From positions 124,001 through 188,000 of the forward strand of contig CALVFI010000001.1 in the NCBI GenBank assembly GCA_944326815.1: DNA of 64,000 nt, written 5' to 3'. The DNA comes from an uncultured Rikenellaceae bacterium (GTDB lineage Bacteria; Bacteroidota; Bacteroidia; Bacteroidales; Rikenellaceae). Of the stretch, positions 53,081 through 62,159 are shown one piece after another. The stretch's first letter is position 1. Each line of letters begins with the position of its first letter. The notes under the pieces are model-generated. The model ran no database searches. It had not been told where the DNA came from and saw only the letters and a list, made by a program, of their open reading frames with translations. The position numbers were made by a program, and so were the translations under genes.

Positions 53081-54637
53081 ATGAACGGAGCAAAAATCCT
53101 TTGGGTCGACGATGAAATCGAACTACTCAAACCGCATATCCTCTTTTTACGAGGGAAGGGTTATGACGTAGAATCCTGCAATAACGGTTACGATGCCATC
53201 GAAATGGCCAAATCCACCCCTTACGATCTGATCATTCTCGACGAGATGATGCCGGGCATGACCGGTCTGGAGACCCTGCCCCACATCAAAGAGATACGTC
53301 CCACCACTCCGGTTATCATGGTGACTAAAAGCGAAGAGGAGAACATCATGGACAAAGCCATCGGATCGAAAATCGCCGACTATATTATCAAGCCGGTCAA
53401 TCCAAACCAGGTGCTTCTGTCGATCAAGAAAAACGTCCACTCCCAACAGCTGGTCACCGAACAGACGACCGCCGACTACCGGGCCGAATTCGGACGCATC
53501 TCTTCCCTGCTTTCCGAAGCCCGGACTTTCGCCGACTGGTGCAGCATCTACCGCAAGTTGGTCAACTGGGAAATCGAACTCACCGACTCCACAGACGAAG
53601 GAATCAAGGAGATTCTCTATTACCAGAAAAACGAAGCCAACAACGAATACGCCAAATTCGTCCGGAAAAAGTATCTTGATTGGATCAATCGGAAGGATAC
53701 CGATACCCCAGTCATGTCGCATACACTCATGCGTACGAATATCTTCCCTGTAGCCGACACCCACCCGAAAACGACCCTGCTTCTGATCGACAACTTCCGT
53801 TACGACCAATGGCGGAGCATCAGCAGTCTGCTGCGAGGCTGGTATGACGTGGATAAGGAAGATTTCTACTGCGCCATTCTGCCTACCGCCACCCAATATG
53901 CCCGAAATGCCATATTCGCGGGGCTAATGCCGCTGGCCATCGACAAACTGATGCCCAACCAATGGCTCAACGACAACGAAGAGGGAGGCAAAAATCAATA
54001 TGAGGAGGACTTCCTGCGGCGTCAGCTCCAGAGTAACGGTAAAAATTATAAAACGACGTTCGACAAGTTGGTTCGTCCGGAGGCGGGAAGAAAACTGATC
54101 GATAACATTCAGAAGATCTATGATGCCGACTTTTCGGTCATCGTATACAATTTCCTCGACATACTCTCTCATGCCCGTACCGAGACGGAGATTATCCGCG
54201 AATTGACCGAAGACGAAGCTGCTTTTCGTTCGCTCACGCGCTCCTGGTTCGAACACTCCGATCTATTCACGCTTCTGAAACTCCTCTCGGAACATGGACA
54301 CACGGTCATCATCACCTCCGACCACGGCACGATTCGCGTAGACAACCCCATAAAAGTGGTGGGCGACCGGGAAACATCGCCCAACTTACGCTACAAAACA
54401 GGACGCAACCTCAACTACAACGCCAAAGAGATGTTCGTCATCTCCAAACCGGAGGAGGCCCAACTGCCTCAAAGCAACATCACGTCCACTTATGTTTTCG
54501 CTTATAATCGCGACTTTTTCGTCTATCCGAACAACTCTAACCAATTCGTCCGCTACTATCGGAATACTTTCCAGCATGGCGGGATCTCGATGGAGGAGAT
54601 GATGGTCCCCTATATCGTTCTTCATCCCAAGAACTAA
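53081..54637 (+). CDS. porX: PorX: response regulator with PglZ/alkaline-phosphatase-like effector domain
   Basis: 518-residue regulator. Residues 1-120 are a receiver domain with acidic pocket D10/D11, phospho-acceptor D54 in LIILDEMMPG, the conserved T in MVTKSEE and the lysine in IIKPVN. The remainder is a PglZ domain of the alkaline phosphatase superfamily, with likely metal ligands D237 (LLIDNFRYDQW) and D414/H415 (TSDHGTIRV). In Porphyromonas, PorX works with PorY and SigP to control the type IX secretion system and has phosphodiesterase activity on oligonucleotides. No other T9SS gene or histidine kinase is in the window. Confidence 0.94.
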   Translation: MNGAKILWVDDEIELLKPHILFLRGKGYDVESCNNGYDAIEMAKSTPYDLIILDEMMPGMTGLETLPHIKEIRPTTPVIMVTKSEEENIMDKAIGSKIADYIIKPVNPNQVLLSIKKNVHSQQLVTEQTTADYRAEFGRISSLLSEARTFADWCSIYRKLVNWEIELTDSTDEGIKEILYYQKNEANNEYAKFVRKKYLDWINRKDTDTPVMSHTLMRTNIFPVADTHPKTTLLLIDNFRYDQWRSISSLLRGWYDVDKEDFYCAILPTATQYARNAIFAGLMPLAIDKLMPNQWLNDNEEGGKNQYEEDFLRRQLQSNGKNYKTTFDKLVRPEAGRKLIDNIQKIYDADFSVIVYNFLDILSHARTETEIIRELTEDEAAFRSLTRSWFEHSDLFTLLKLLSEHGHTVIITSDHGTIRVDNPIKVVGDRETSPNLRYKTGRNLNYNAKEMFVISKPEEAQLPQSNITSTYVFAYNRDFFVYPNNSNQFVRYYRNTFQHGGISMEEMMVPYIVLHPKN

Positions 54638-54712
54638 CCAAAACCCCTCCCGGAGAAAGGAGTCGGTGCTTATAGTTTTCTCGGAACTTTTTCGCCAATG
54701 AAAAGTTTCGCG

Positions 54713-54720
54713 TATATTTG
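54713..54720 (+). promoter_or_regulatory. -7 box (TATATTTG) of tsaE
   Basis: Exact TAnnTTTG match ending 27 nt before the tsaE ATG. Confidence 0.65.
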
Positions 54721-54747
54721 TAGCCGATAAAAGGCATATATCACAAC

Positions 54748-55170
54748 ATGACACAAATAGAAGTAGACGGATTAGGCGATCTGCCTGACGCGGCGGAAAA
54801 GATCATCGAACGACTCGTTTCCCACCGGATTGTGGCTTTCTATGGACCGATGGGAGCAGGCAAGACAACCCTTATTCGAGAGATCTGCAATCAGTTGGGA
54901 GTTCAAGACAACGTCACCAGTCCCACTTTCGCCCTGATCAACCAATATCGGACCGAAGAGGGAACCCGTATCAACCATTTTGATTTTTATCGTATCAACA
55001 AGTTGGAGGAGGCCTATGACTTGGGATATGAGGAGTACTTCGACAGCGACGATCTATGCCTGATCGAATGGCCCGAAAAGATCGAGGAGCTGCTCCCGGA
55101 GGACACATTAAAAGTGATGATTGAGGTCGACCCCGATCACGATGACAGACGGCTGATTACGGTCGGCTGA
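54748..55170 (+). CDS. tsaE: tRNA threonylcarbamoyladenosine ATPase TsaE
   Basis: 140-residue P-loop protein of the TsaBDE complex making t6A37 in ANN-decoding tRNAs. Seen are Walker A GPMGAGKTT (33-41), SPTFALINQY, HFDFYRI and the Walker B-like DLCLIEWPEKIEELLP. Length is typical. It is transcribed after porX but from its own box; in many Bacteroidetes porX and tsaE are neighbours. Confidence 0.96.
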   Translation: MTQIEVDGLGDLPDAAEKIIERLVSHRIVAFYGPMGAGKTTLIREICNQLGVQDNVTSPTFALINQYRTEEGTRINHFDFYRINKLEEAYDLGYEEYFDSDDLCLIEWPEKIEELLPEDTLKVMIEVDPDHDDRRLITVG

Positions 55171-55200
55171 GAGCTATCGGCCGAACCCCTCATAAACCAC

Positions 55201-55236
55201 AAAGGAGATTCCATGCGACACATGGGATCTCCTTTT
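55201..55236. terminator. Terminator between tsaE and the EEP-family gene
   Basis: 14-bp stem (AAGGAGATTCCATG with CATGGGATCTCCTT, one G-U pair), 5-nt loop and six T on the plus strand; the A-rich left side is weak as a minus-strand tail. Confidence 0.85.
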
Positions 55237-55299
55237 TTACTCTGTACACACCATTCACACTCGATGACGCATAAAAGCGCCACCCTGGTTCTTATCCGC

Positions 55300-56148
55300 T
55301 CACCACTTGAACGTTGCTATAATGGGATAATGGTCCGAAATGAACGGACAACCATACCCTTTCGTTATAGTCTGGAACTCCACCGGAGAGGCTTTCTGAT
55401 AGAAGATATAATCGAGGATAATGTTCGACGGAGCATTTCCCCAACCATTGAAAGTGCCATGACGATCCGTTACCGGAGCTTTATCCCGTGCAGAACCGAA
55501 TTTTTTGAACAATGGAACAAGTACGGGATCGTCCGGATTCGCATTGAAATCACCGGTCAGAAAGGCCATATTGCGTCCGGCAATCGCCTTTATTTTAGCC
55601 ACCAGCAATAATGCCCCCTCTTTACGGGCAACTGGTCCCATATGATCCAAATGCGTATTGAACAGATAGACAGTCTTGCCCGACTGCCGCTCTTTCAAGC
55701 CAATCCAAGTACACATTCGATTGCAGGCGCCATCCCAACCGCGAGAAACTTCATCCGGCGTCTCGCTGAGCCAGAAATGACCGCTATCGGCCAGTTCGAA
55801 ACGATCAAGCCGATAGAACACCGACATCTGTTCCCCCTCACGTTTCCCATCATCACGGCCCAGTCCCACTTTACCATACTCCGTCAGGCGTTCCGTCAAA
55901 TAATCGGACTGCTCTGCCAATACCTCCTGCATTCCGATCAGATCTGGCTTCTGGTCACGGATCATCGCCACACACGGCACCTTCCGATAGTTCCAGCCAT
56001 TCGCCCCATCTTCCGGCACACCGCTCTGACGGATATTGAATGACATCACCTTCAACGTCTCTTCATCCGGAGCCTGTTGCGCATCCACTGCAGCGGCATA
56101 AGACAATCCTGCTACTGCTGCCAGCAGGGTTACCATCAATTTCTTCAT
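55300..56148 (-). CDS. Secreted endonuclease/exonuclease/phosphatase-family hydrolase
   Basis: 282-residue protein with a signal peptide (MKKLMVTLLAAVAGLSYAAAVDA). The EEP fold is shown by VMSFNIRQ, IGMQEVLAEQ (metal Glu), FNTHLDHMG (catalytic His), LTGDFNANPDD (Asp/Asn) and ISDHYPIIA (Asp-His pair). Substrates in the family range from DNA and phosphoinositides to sphingomyelin, so the target is open. ATG 56148 is chosen because it begins the signal peptide; upstream codons overlap the S9 peptidase gene, from which it is separated by 25 bp. Confidence 0.9.
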   Translation of the reverse strand: MKKLMVTLLAAVAGLSYAAAVDAQQAPDEETLKVMSFNIRQSGVPEDGANGWNYRKVPCVAMIRDQKPDLIGMQEVLAEQSDYLTERLTEYGKVGLGRDDGKREGEQMSVFYRLDRFELADSGHFWLSETPDEVSRGWDGACNRMCTWIGLKERQSGKTVYLFNTHLDHMGPVARKEGALLLVAKIKAIAGRNMAFLTGDFNANPDDPVLVPLFKKFGSARDKAPVTDRHGTFNGWGNAPSNIILDYIFYQKASPVEFQTITKGYGCPFISDHYPIIATFKW

Positions 56149-56173
56149 AATGCTATAGGTTTTAAAATCTTCA

Positions 56174-58369
56174 TTACTCTCCCGCACGTTTCACATACTT
56201 GTCCAACCAGTTGAAGAACTCTCTGTTCCACAACAACGAATTCTGAGGGCCGAATACCTGATGCGCTTCGTTCTCAAACACAACCAAACGTGCCGGAATT
56301 CCTCTCACACGTGCGGCGGTGAATGCCTCGAGGCTCTGTGTAAACGGAATGCGATAATCCCTTTCTCCCGTAAAGATCAGTATCGGAGTATCCCACCTCT
56401 CTACGAACTTGTGCGGGGAATTGGCATAGGAACGCTGTGCCGTAGCATTGTCCTTGTCCCAATACGGACCGCCGTAATCGTTGTTCACGAACCAAAGTTC
56501 CTCGGTCTCGCCGTACATGCTGTCGAAATTGAAGATTCCGCAATGTGCGATGAATGCCTTGAAACGTTTCTGGTGATTCCCGGCCAGGAAAAAGACGGAA
56601 TATCCGCCATAGCTGGCTCCTACGCATCCCAAACGCTCCTTGTCGCACCACGGTTCCCGGGCCACATCGTCGATTGCACTCAGATAGTCACGGATATTCT
56701 GTCCGCTGTAATCGCCCGAAATCTGATCGAGCCACTCCTGTCCGAAGGAGGGCAATCCGCGACGATTCGGAGCCACGACGATATATCCCTGGGCAGCCAT
56801 CAACTGCAGGTTCCAACGATAGCTCCAGAACTGACTCACCACGCTTTGAGGTCCGCCTTGACAATAGAGCAGGGCAGGATATCTCTTCGTGCTATCAAAA
56901 TCGGGCGGCAATACGACCCAAGTGAGCATCTCTTTTCCGTCGGTCGTTTTCACCCAACGTTTCCGCACCTCTCCCATCTTGATATGATCGTATATCTCAC
57001 TATTCACCTTGGTCAACTGCGACAGCGCCCCCGTCATAGGATCGACATTAAAAAGTTCCGTAGCCATCGAAAGGGTTGTCACCTCCGCCACCAGTTTCTC
57101 GCCGGCTTTCGTAAAGGCATTGATGTCATGGTCACCCGAGGTAACCACGGTAACCACCGGGGCACGATCCGCAGCACCACTTTCCTCCGAATCAGAGGCG
57201 ACACAGGCCACTTTGCAGATCTGGTGCGTAGCCTCGATGGGGGCAATGAACCAAAGCTCCTCATTACCGCTCCACACCACATTCATGGCGTTGTAATCAA
57301 AATCCACGGTCATATCCTGCATCTCTCCGGTCCGGCAGTCATATACGAACAGGCGATCCTTGTCCGACTCGTTTCCGGGGCGGCGCATACTGCGAAAGGC
57401 GATTTTCGTATCGTCGGGCGACCAGACGGGATATTTGTCGTAACCGGGCATCGCCTCCGGATCGATCACCGCGCTGTCTGGCGTGCCGAAATTGCGGGGT
57501 TTGCAAATGTTCTGCGTAACGCCACTCTCCACGACATAGACATAGATATCAGAATCGGTCGAAACGGCATAGGCCGTACCCGTCAACTTCTTGCAGGTGT
57601 AAGCCAGCATCGTACCGGCGTTATTCCAGGCAATCTCCGAAAGGTCGAAATAGGGAGCCATCGGAGCATCCCACGGTTCTCCCTCCATAATATCTACGCC
57701 CTCCGCTAGTTTCCCGTCGACGAGATCGGCTATAAAGATATGGGAATAGCTCCCTTCGTCCCAATAATCCCAGTGACGGGCCATCAGATCGTCGTATATT
57801 TTAGCCTTCGAGGCCGGCAGATCGGGACAAAGATCCGCCGATTTGCGTTTTTCGACTTGTACGCGCTTCGTATAAAAGACCTTATCCTCTTTGGGCGAAA
57901 CGCCGAAGCCGTCAATACCACCCTCGATCTCCGACACCTGTTCCATCTGCTTATTTACCGGATTGATCCGCCAGAGCTGCATCTCTCCGCTGCGATCGGA
58001 GAGGAACCAGATTGCCGTACCGTCAGCACTCCACCGGGGTGTATTGTCACTGCCGGCATTGTCGGTCAACTTCACGGGCTCGCCATTCTCCGAGGCTACC
58101 AGCCAAAGCGACGTAGTTCCCTTGTTTTCGGCCATGTTGTAATCCGTCACCGTATAGACCACCGACGACCCGTCGGGCGAAAGGGCCGAACTACCCACAC
58201 GCCCCATTTTCCACATCACCTCCGGCGTAAAGATTCCTGCCTGTTTTTCCTGCTCGGTGAGTGCATTGTCAATCTCCATAACTTTCGTTTTTTGCGGGTT
58301 CGTATTGCACGATACCAAAATCCCGGATGCTGCCGCCAGCACCCCGAGACGATACATGATGCTTCTCAT
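56174..58369 (-). CDS. S9-family prolyl oligopeptidase-like lipoprotein
   Basis: 731-residue serine peptidase. The leader ends in a lipobox (GILVSC, C21), so it is anchored in a membrane. A WD/Kelch-like beta-propeller (about 50-480, SPDGSSVVYTV, SADGTAIWFLSDRSG, SPDDTKIAFRS) precedes the alpha/beta-hydrolase domain with the triad S586 (GASYGGYS), D671 (GERDYRIPF) and H703 (ENEAHQVF). This is the acylaminoacyl/dipeptidyl peptidase branch; Bacteroidetes use such enzymes for peptide uptake. The frame is open for 108 codons upstream, but that part overlaps the Nudix gene and lacks a signal peptide, so ATG 58369 is used. Confidence 0.93.
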   Translation of the reverse strand: MRSIMYRLGVLAAASGILVSCNTNPQKTKVMEIDNALTEQEKQAGIFTPEVMWKMGRVGSSALSPDGSSVVYTVTDYNMAENKGTTSLWLVASENGEPVKLTDNAGSDNTPRWSADGTAIWFLSDRSGEMQLWRINPVNKQMEQVSEIEGGIDGFGVSPKEDKVFYTKRVQVEKRKSADLCPDLPASKAKIYDDLMARHWDYWDEGSYSHIFIADLVDGKLAEGVDIMEGEPWDAPMAPYFDLSEIAWNNAGTMLAYTCKKLTGTAYAVSTDSDIYVYVVESGVTQNICKPRNFGTPDSAVIDPEAMPGYDKYPVWSPDDTKIAFRSMRRPGNESDKDRLFVYDCRTGEMQDMTVDFDYNAMNVVWSGNEELWFIAPIEATHQICKVACVASDSEESGAADRAPVVTVVTSGDHDINAFTKAGEKLVAEVTTLSMATELFNVDPMTGALSQLTKVNSEIYDHIKMGEVRKRWVKTTDGKEMLTWVVLPPDFDSTKRYPALLYCQGGPQSVVSQFWSYRWNLQLMAAQGYIVVAPNRRGLPSFGQEWLDQISGDYSGQNIRDYLSAIDDVAREPWCDKERLGCVGASYGGYSVFFLAGNHQKRFKAFIAHCGIFNFDSMYGETEELWFVNNDYGGPYWDKDNATAQRSYANSPHKFVERWDTPILIFTGERDYRIPFTQSLEAFTAARVRGIPARLVVFENEAHQVFGPQNSLLWNREFFNWLDKYVKRAGE

Positions 58370-58434
58370 AAAAAGGTTTCTATCATTATTGTTTATCTCG
58401 TTTCCCTCTACAACATCGCTACTGAACGCTACGG

Positions 58435-59034
58435 CTACACTCCACGCATCCCGGCTGAGCGGAATACCGTCCGGATGGTCTCGAAACTCCCCTTCAGACG
58501 CACCGACACCTCTTCTGGCACAACCCACTCCACACGAACAATCCCCTCCTCTCGCTGCGGAGTCGGCTGCGGAGTTCCCTCGCACCGCATGGCATACCAC
58601 CAGGTCTCTTTCAATTCCCAGCGCCCGCGCATTCGGTAAAAATGGAGAGTCCTGGTCAACAGGCCATCCACCGTGAGGCCTCCGACTCCACACTCCTCCT
58701 CCACCTCACGCATCGCGCAAGTCTCGATACTCTCTCCCGCCTCCAGGTGGCCCTTAGGCAAGTCCCACCGGCCGTTACGCAGAATCATCAGACTCTCTCC
58801 TGCCTCATTCACCACCAGGCCTCCAGCCGCAATCACAGGCACAAACAACCCGCGAAAATGGGCAAAAGCACCCCGTACATCGGAAGCTTTTATCCACAGA
58901 CGTTTGCTATTCTCGAGATTTTGCAACACCTTTGCAATGTCGAACTTCTCGTCGGCAAGGAGAGTTGCCCCCTCCTCCTGCGGGAGGTGCTCTGTAAAAG
59001 TAACTATCTTATCTTCAAAATAGATATTAATCAT
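58435..59034 (-). CDS. Nudix hydrolase
   Basis: 199-residue protein. The Nudix box runs from GHLEAGES to REVEEECGV with the full GX5EX7REUXEEXGU spacing. About 70 residues precede the Nudix fold (FEDKIVTFTEHLP, ENSKRLWIKASDV), a separate N-terminal part found in Bacteroidetes members. It removes the terminal nucleoside-diphosphate-linked group from an unknown substrate. The ATG at 59034 is divergent from pyrE, whose ATG lies 9 bp away, so the two start regions almost touch and the promoters must overlap the neighbouring coding sequence or be very compact. Confidence 0.92.
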   Translation of the reverse strand: MINIYFEDKIVTFTEHLPQEEGATLLADEKFDIAKVLQNLENSKRLWIKASDVRGAFAHFRGLFVPVIAAGGLVVNEAGESLMILRNGRWDLPKGHLEAGESIETCAMREVEEECGVGGLTVDGLLTRTLHFYRMRGRWELKETWWYAMRCEGTPQPTPQREEGIVRVEWVVPEEVSVRLKGSFETIRTVFRSAGMRGV

Positions 59035-59043
59035 CACACTATC

Positions 59044-59676
59044 ATGAAAGAAACCGCCAGACGCATCGCGCAATCCTTACTACAAATTAAGGCAATAAAA
59101 CTCAACCCTGCAAATTATTTTACCTGGGCTTCGGGTTGGCACTCCCCTATCTATTGCGATAACCGCACCACGCTCTCCTATCCGGAGGTTCGGAAACAAA
59201 TTTACGAAAGTTTTGCAGAAATCATTGCAGCCCGGTATCCGGAAGCCGAAATCATTGCCGGCGTAGCCACGGGAGCCATTGCACACGGAGCGCTTGCCGC
59301 CGAGAAATTGGGCAAACCGTTTATCTACGTTCGTTCCGCACCGAAGACACACGGATTGACGAATCAGGTCGAAGGGGTCTATCACCCGGGGGCAAAAGTC
59401 GTGGTCATCGAAGATCTGGTCTCCACAGGAGGAAGCTCTCTCAATGCGGTAGAGGCATTGCGCGAGGCAGGTTGCGAGGTGCTGGGCATGGTCGCCATCT
59501 TTACCTACGGATTCCCGACCGCACAGGAGAACTTCGCCAAAGCGGGGGTGGCACTTGATACGTTGAGCGACTACAATACGATGATCGAGTTGGCCGTCGA
59601 GGAAGGTTACGTACATCCCGACGAGCTCGAGACACTGAAGGAGTGGCGGAAGAATCCTGCCGATTGGAAAAAATAG
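59044..59676 (+). CDS. pyrE: Orotate phosphoribosyltransferase
   Basis: 210-residue enzyme converting orotate and PRPP to OMP in pyrimidine synthesis. Seen are YFTWASGWHSPIYCDNR, the GVATGAIAHGALAAEKLG flexible region with KTHG, and the PRPP-binding VVVIEDLVSTGGSS. The start MKETARRIAQ is the family N-terminus; the frame is open further upstream but that part lies over the Nudix gene. Followed after 18 bp by the SRPBCC gene. Confidence 0.97.
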   Translation: MKETARRIAQSLLQIKAIKLNPANYFTWASGWHSPIYCDNRTTLSYPEVRKQIYESFAEIIAARYPEAEIIAGVATGAIAHGALAAEKLGKPFIYVRSAPKTHGLTNQVEGVYHPGAKVVVIEDLVSTGGSSLNAVEALREAGCEVLGMVAIFTYGFPTAQENFAKAGVALDTLSDYNTMIELAVEEGYVHPDELETLKEWRKNPADWKK

Positions 59677-59694
59677 AGCGACCCGATACGACCC

Positions 59695-60114
59695 ATGGAA
59701 AAGTACGAAAGCAAACAGGTTCAGATTCTGCGCCCGGCAGCGATCATCTACCGGGCCTTGTCCGATTTTTCGAATTTCACCCCAATTCTGCAAGACAAGG
59801 TAGATAAATGGGAGGCCACGGCAGATACCTGTTCGTTCATGGCCAAAGGTTTTCCCGTGAAGCTCCGCATTGCGGACCGGGAGGAGAACAAACTGGTCAA
59901 GATTACGGCAGACGGCAATACACCGCTTCCTTTCAACGCCTGGATCCAGTTGAAGGAGGTCGAAGAGAGCAGCAATCCCGACACCCGCATGCGACTGGTG
60001 TTGCACATCGAACTGAACATGATGATGAAGATGATGATCGGCAAAAAGATCAAAGAGGTACTCGATCAGGTTGCCGACCAAATCGCTACCGGATTCAACA
60101 ACGCCCCCTATTAA
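59695..60114 (+). CDS. SRPBCC-family (START/Bet v1-like) protein
   Basis: 139-residue single-domain protein of the helix-grip fold: LRPAAIIYRALSDFSNFTPI at the N-terminus, alternating strands (GFPVKLRIADREENKLVKI, RMRLVLHIELNMM) and a long C-terminal helix (KIKEVLDQVADQIATGF). These proteins bind hydrophobic ligands; none can be named here. It follows pyrE by 18 bp and precedes a strong terminator, so the two are likely co-transcribed. The run of six methionines in NMMMKMM of the last strand/helix border is unusual. Confidence 0.85.
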   Translation: MEKYESKQVQILRPAAIIYRALSDFSNFTPILQDKVDKWEATADTCSFMAKGFPVKLRIADREENKLVKITADGNTPLPFNAWIQLKEVEESSNPDTRMRLVLHIELNMMMKMMIGKKIKEVLDQVADQIATGFNNAPY

Positions 60115-60204
60115 CCTCCTATTAACATTCAGGGCACAGGAGAGTTGCCCGGATGTATTCTCGAGCCATACCGTCCCTGGGCTCCGGAGGCCCTCCGAAA
60201 AATA

Positions 60205-60234
60205 AAAAAGGACCGCCTGCAGGCGGTCCTTTTA
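60205..60234. terminator. Bidirectional terminator between SRPBCC gene and argS
   Basis: Perfect palindrome AAAAGGACCGCC-TGCA-GGCGGTCCTTTT, 12-bp stem with tetraloop, between convergent genes. Confidence 0.9.
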
Positions 60235-60282
60235 TCATATAGGCCATTTGCTCTTCTTCAGCCAGAGTCTCGAAGTCAAACC

Positions 60283-62064
60283 CTACATCCGCTCCGGCAC
60301 ATCGATACCGAGCAACTTCATACCGACAGCAATCACCCGGGCCACCTGGCCACAAAGTTGCAACCGCATGCGGCGGACAGTTTCATTCTCCTCTTTAAGG
60401 ATCGAATGGTCGTGATAATATCCATTGAACAACTTGGCCAAATCATACACATAAGCGCCGATCAGGGCCGGAGAGAAGTTCTCGCCCGCGGCCTTCACGA
60501 CAGCCGGGAAGTCGACCAGATGCTTGATCAACTCGATCTCTTCGGGAACGTAATCCCGCGACACATTGCCTGTCGCCCAGACGATTCCAGCCTCGTCGGC
60601 TTTACGCAAAATCGACCGGATACGTGCATGGGTATATTGGATGAACGGACCCGTATTGCCGTTGAAATCGATCGACTCGCGCGGATCGAACAACATGGTC
60701 TTCTTCGGATCGACCTTCAAGATGAAATATTTCAAGGCCCCTAAACCGACCATGTGACACACGGCATCAGCCTCCTCCTGCGTACATCCATCGAGTTTGC
60801 CGAGCTCCTGCGACATCTCGCGGGCCGTCGAGACCATATCGTCAATCAGATCGTCGGCATCGACCACCGTACCCTCGCGCGACTTCATCTTCCCCTCGGG
60901 CAACTCCACCATCCCGTAGGAGAGGTGGTAAATATGATCGCTCCAGTCGTACCCCAACTTCTTAAGTACCAGCTTAAGCACCTGGAAATGGTAGTTCTGT
61001 TCATTACCGACCACATAAATCATTTCATCGAGATGATTGTCCTCGAAACGACGGAAAGCCGTACCGAGGTCCTGCGTCATATAGACCGATGTGCCGTCAC
61101 CGCGCAGCAACAGCTTCTGATCAAGGCCGTCAGCCGTCAGATCGATCCATACGGAGTTGTCCTCCTTACGGAAGAACACGCCTTTCTCCAACCCCTCCTC
61201 GACGATATTCTTACCCAGGAGATAGGTCTGCGACTCGTAATAGATCTTATCGAAATCAACCCCCAGTGCCTTATAGGTCTTGTCGAATCCTTCGTACACC
61301 CAACCGTTCATCTTCTCCCAAAGAGCACGCACCTCCGGATCGCCAGTTTCCCATTTGCGGAGCATCTCCTGCGCCTCGACAATGATCGGTGCCCGATGCT
61401 TGGCCTCCTCCTCAGGCATACCTTGTGCCACGAGTTCCTTAATTTCGGCCTTATAATGCTTATCGAACTCCACATAGTACTTGCCTACCAAATGATCTCC
61501 CTTCATGCCGCTGCTCTCGGGAGTCTCCCCTTCGCCATATTTCTGCCAGGCCAGCATGCTCTTGCAGATATGGATGCCACGATCGTTCACCAGGTTCACC
61601 TTGATGACCTTATGTCCGTTCGCGGCAAGAATCTGAGACACCGAATAACCCAACAGATTATTGCGAATATGTCCCAAATGGAGCGGTTTGTTCGTATTCG
61701 GAGAGGAGTACTCCACCATGATTGTCCGCCCCGTAGGCTCGGCGAAGCCGTACCGTTCATCGGCAGCGATATCGGCAAAACGTCCCGCCCAGAAAGAGTC
61801 TTCGAATACCAGGTTCAAAAAGCCCTTGATCACGTTGAATCCTTTCAGATCTGGACATGCAGCCACCATATGGCTTCCAATCTCTTGAGCCGTCTGTTCT
61901 GGGCCTTTGCGACTAAGCTTCAGCAACGGAAAGACGACAAGCGTATAATCGCCTTCGAACTCCTTGCGAGTTTTCTGAATCTGTAACTGGCTTTCTGCCA
62001 CAGGACCATAAAGGGCTTCGACACTCTCGGCAGCCTTCTGTTGGAGGAATTTTTCGATATTCAT
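60283..62064 (-). CDS. argS: Arginyl-tRNA synthetase
   Basis: 593-residue class I synthetase. The N-terminal Add-1 domain, the ATP-site motif SPNTNKPLHLGHIRN, the segment SREGTVVDADDLIDD in the KMSKS position, and the C-terminal DALR anticodon-binding domain (GPFIQYTHARIRSILRK, ending in LLGIDVPERM) are seen. It catalyses Arg-tRNA formation and needs tRNA for activation. A TATCTTTG box lies 25 nt upstream; monocistronic. Confidence 0.97.
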   Translation of the reverse strand: MNIEKFLQQKAAESVEALYGPVAESQLQIQKTRKEFEGDYTLVVFPLLKLSRKGPEQTAQEIGSHMVAACPDLKGFNVIKGFLNLVFEDSFWAGRFADIAADERYGFAEPTGRTIMVEYSSPNTNKPLHLGHIRNNLLGYSVSQILAANGHKVIKVNLVNDRGIHICKSMLAWQKYGEGETPESSGMKGDHLVGKYYVEFDKHYKAEIKELVAQGMPEEEAKHRAPIIVEAQEMLRKWETGDPEVRALWEKMNGWVYEGFDKTYKALGVDFDKIYYESQTYLLGKNIVEEGLEKGVFFRKEDNSVWIDLTADGLDQKLLLRGDGTSVYMTQDLGTAFRRFEDNHLDEMIYVVGNEQNYHFQVLKLVLKKLGYDWSDHIYHLSYGMVELPEGKMKSREGTVVDADDLIDDMVSTAREMSQELGKLDGCTQEEADAVCHMVGLGALKYFILKVDPKKTMLFDPRESIDFNGNTGPFIQYTHARIRSILRKADEAGIVWATGNVSRDYVPEEIELIKHLVDFPAVVKAAGENFSPALIGAYVYDLAKLFNGYYHDHSILKEENETVRRMRLQLCGQVARVIAVGMKLLGIDVPERM

Positions 62065-62089
62065 CTTGTTTAAAATTTCTTATAGAGGT

Positions 62090-62097
62090 CAAAGATA
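62090..62097 (-). promoter_or_regulatory. -7 box (TATCTTTG) of argS
   Basis: Minus-strand TAnnTTTG match ending 25 nt before the argS ATG; the YD-protein promoter lies back to back with it. Confidence 0.65.
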
Positions 62098-62105
62098 GGG
62101 ATTTC

Positions 62106-62137
62106 TTTTGGTTTTCCGGGGTGAAAAGATATATTTG
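62106..62137 (+). promoter_or_regulatory. Promoter of the YD-repeat gene (-33 TTTTG, -7 TATATTTG)
   Basis: TTTTG at 62106-62110, 19-bp spacer and TATATTTG at 62130-62137, ending 22 nt before the ATG at 62160. This is the best two-part Bacteroidetes promoter in the window. Confidence 0.75.
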
Positions 62138-62159
62138 TATCATTATATGATTTTAAATC

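Noticed and set aside
58370..58693. 108-residue N-terminal extension of the S9 peptidase
   Set aside because: It overlaps the Nudix gene on the same strand in another frame, has low-quality sequence for a signal or domain, and would place the lipobox leader in the middle of the protein.
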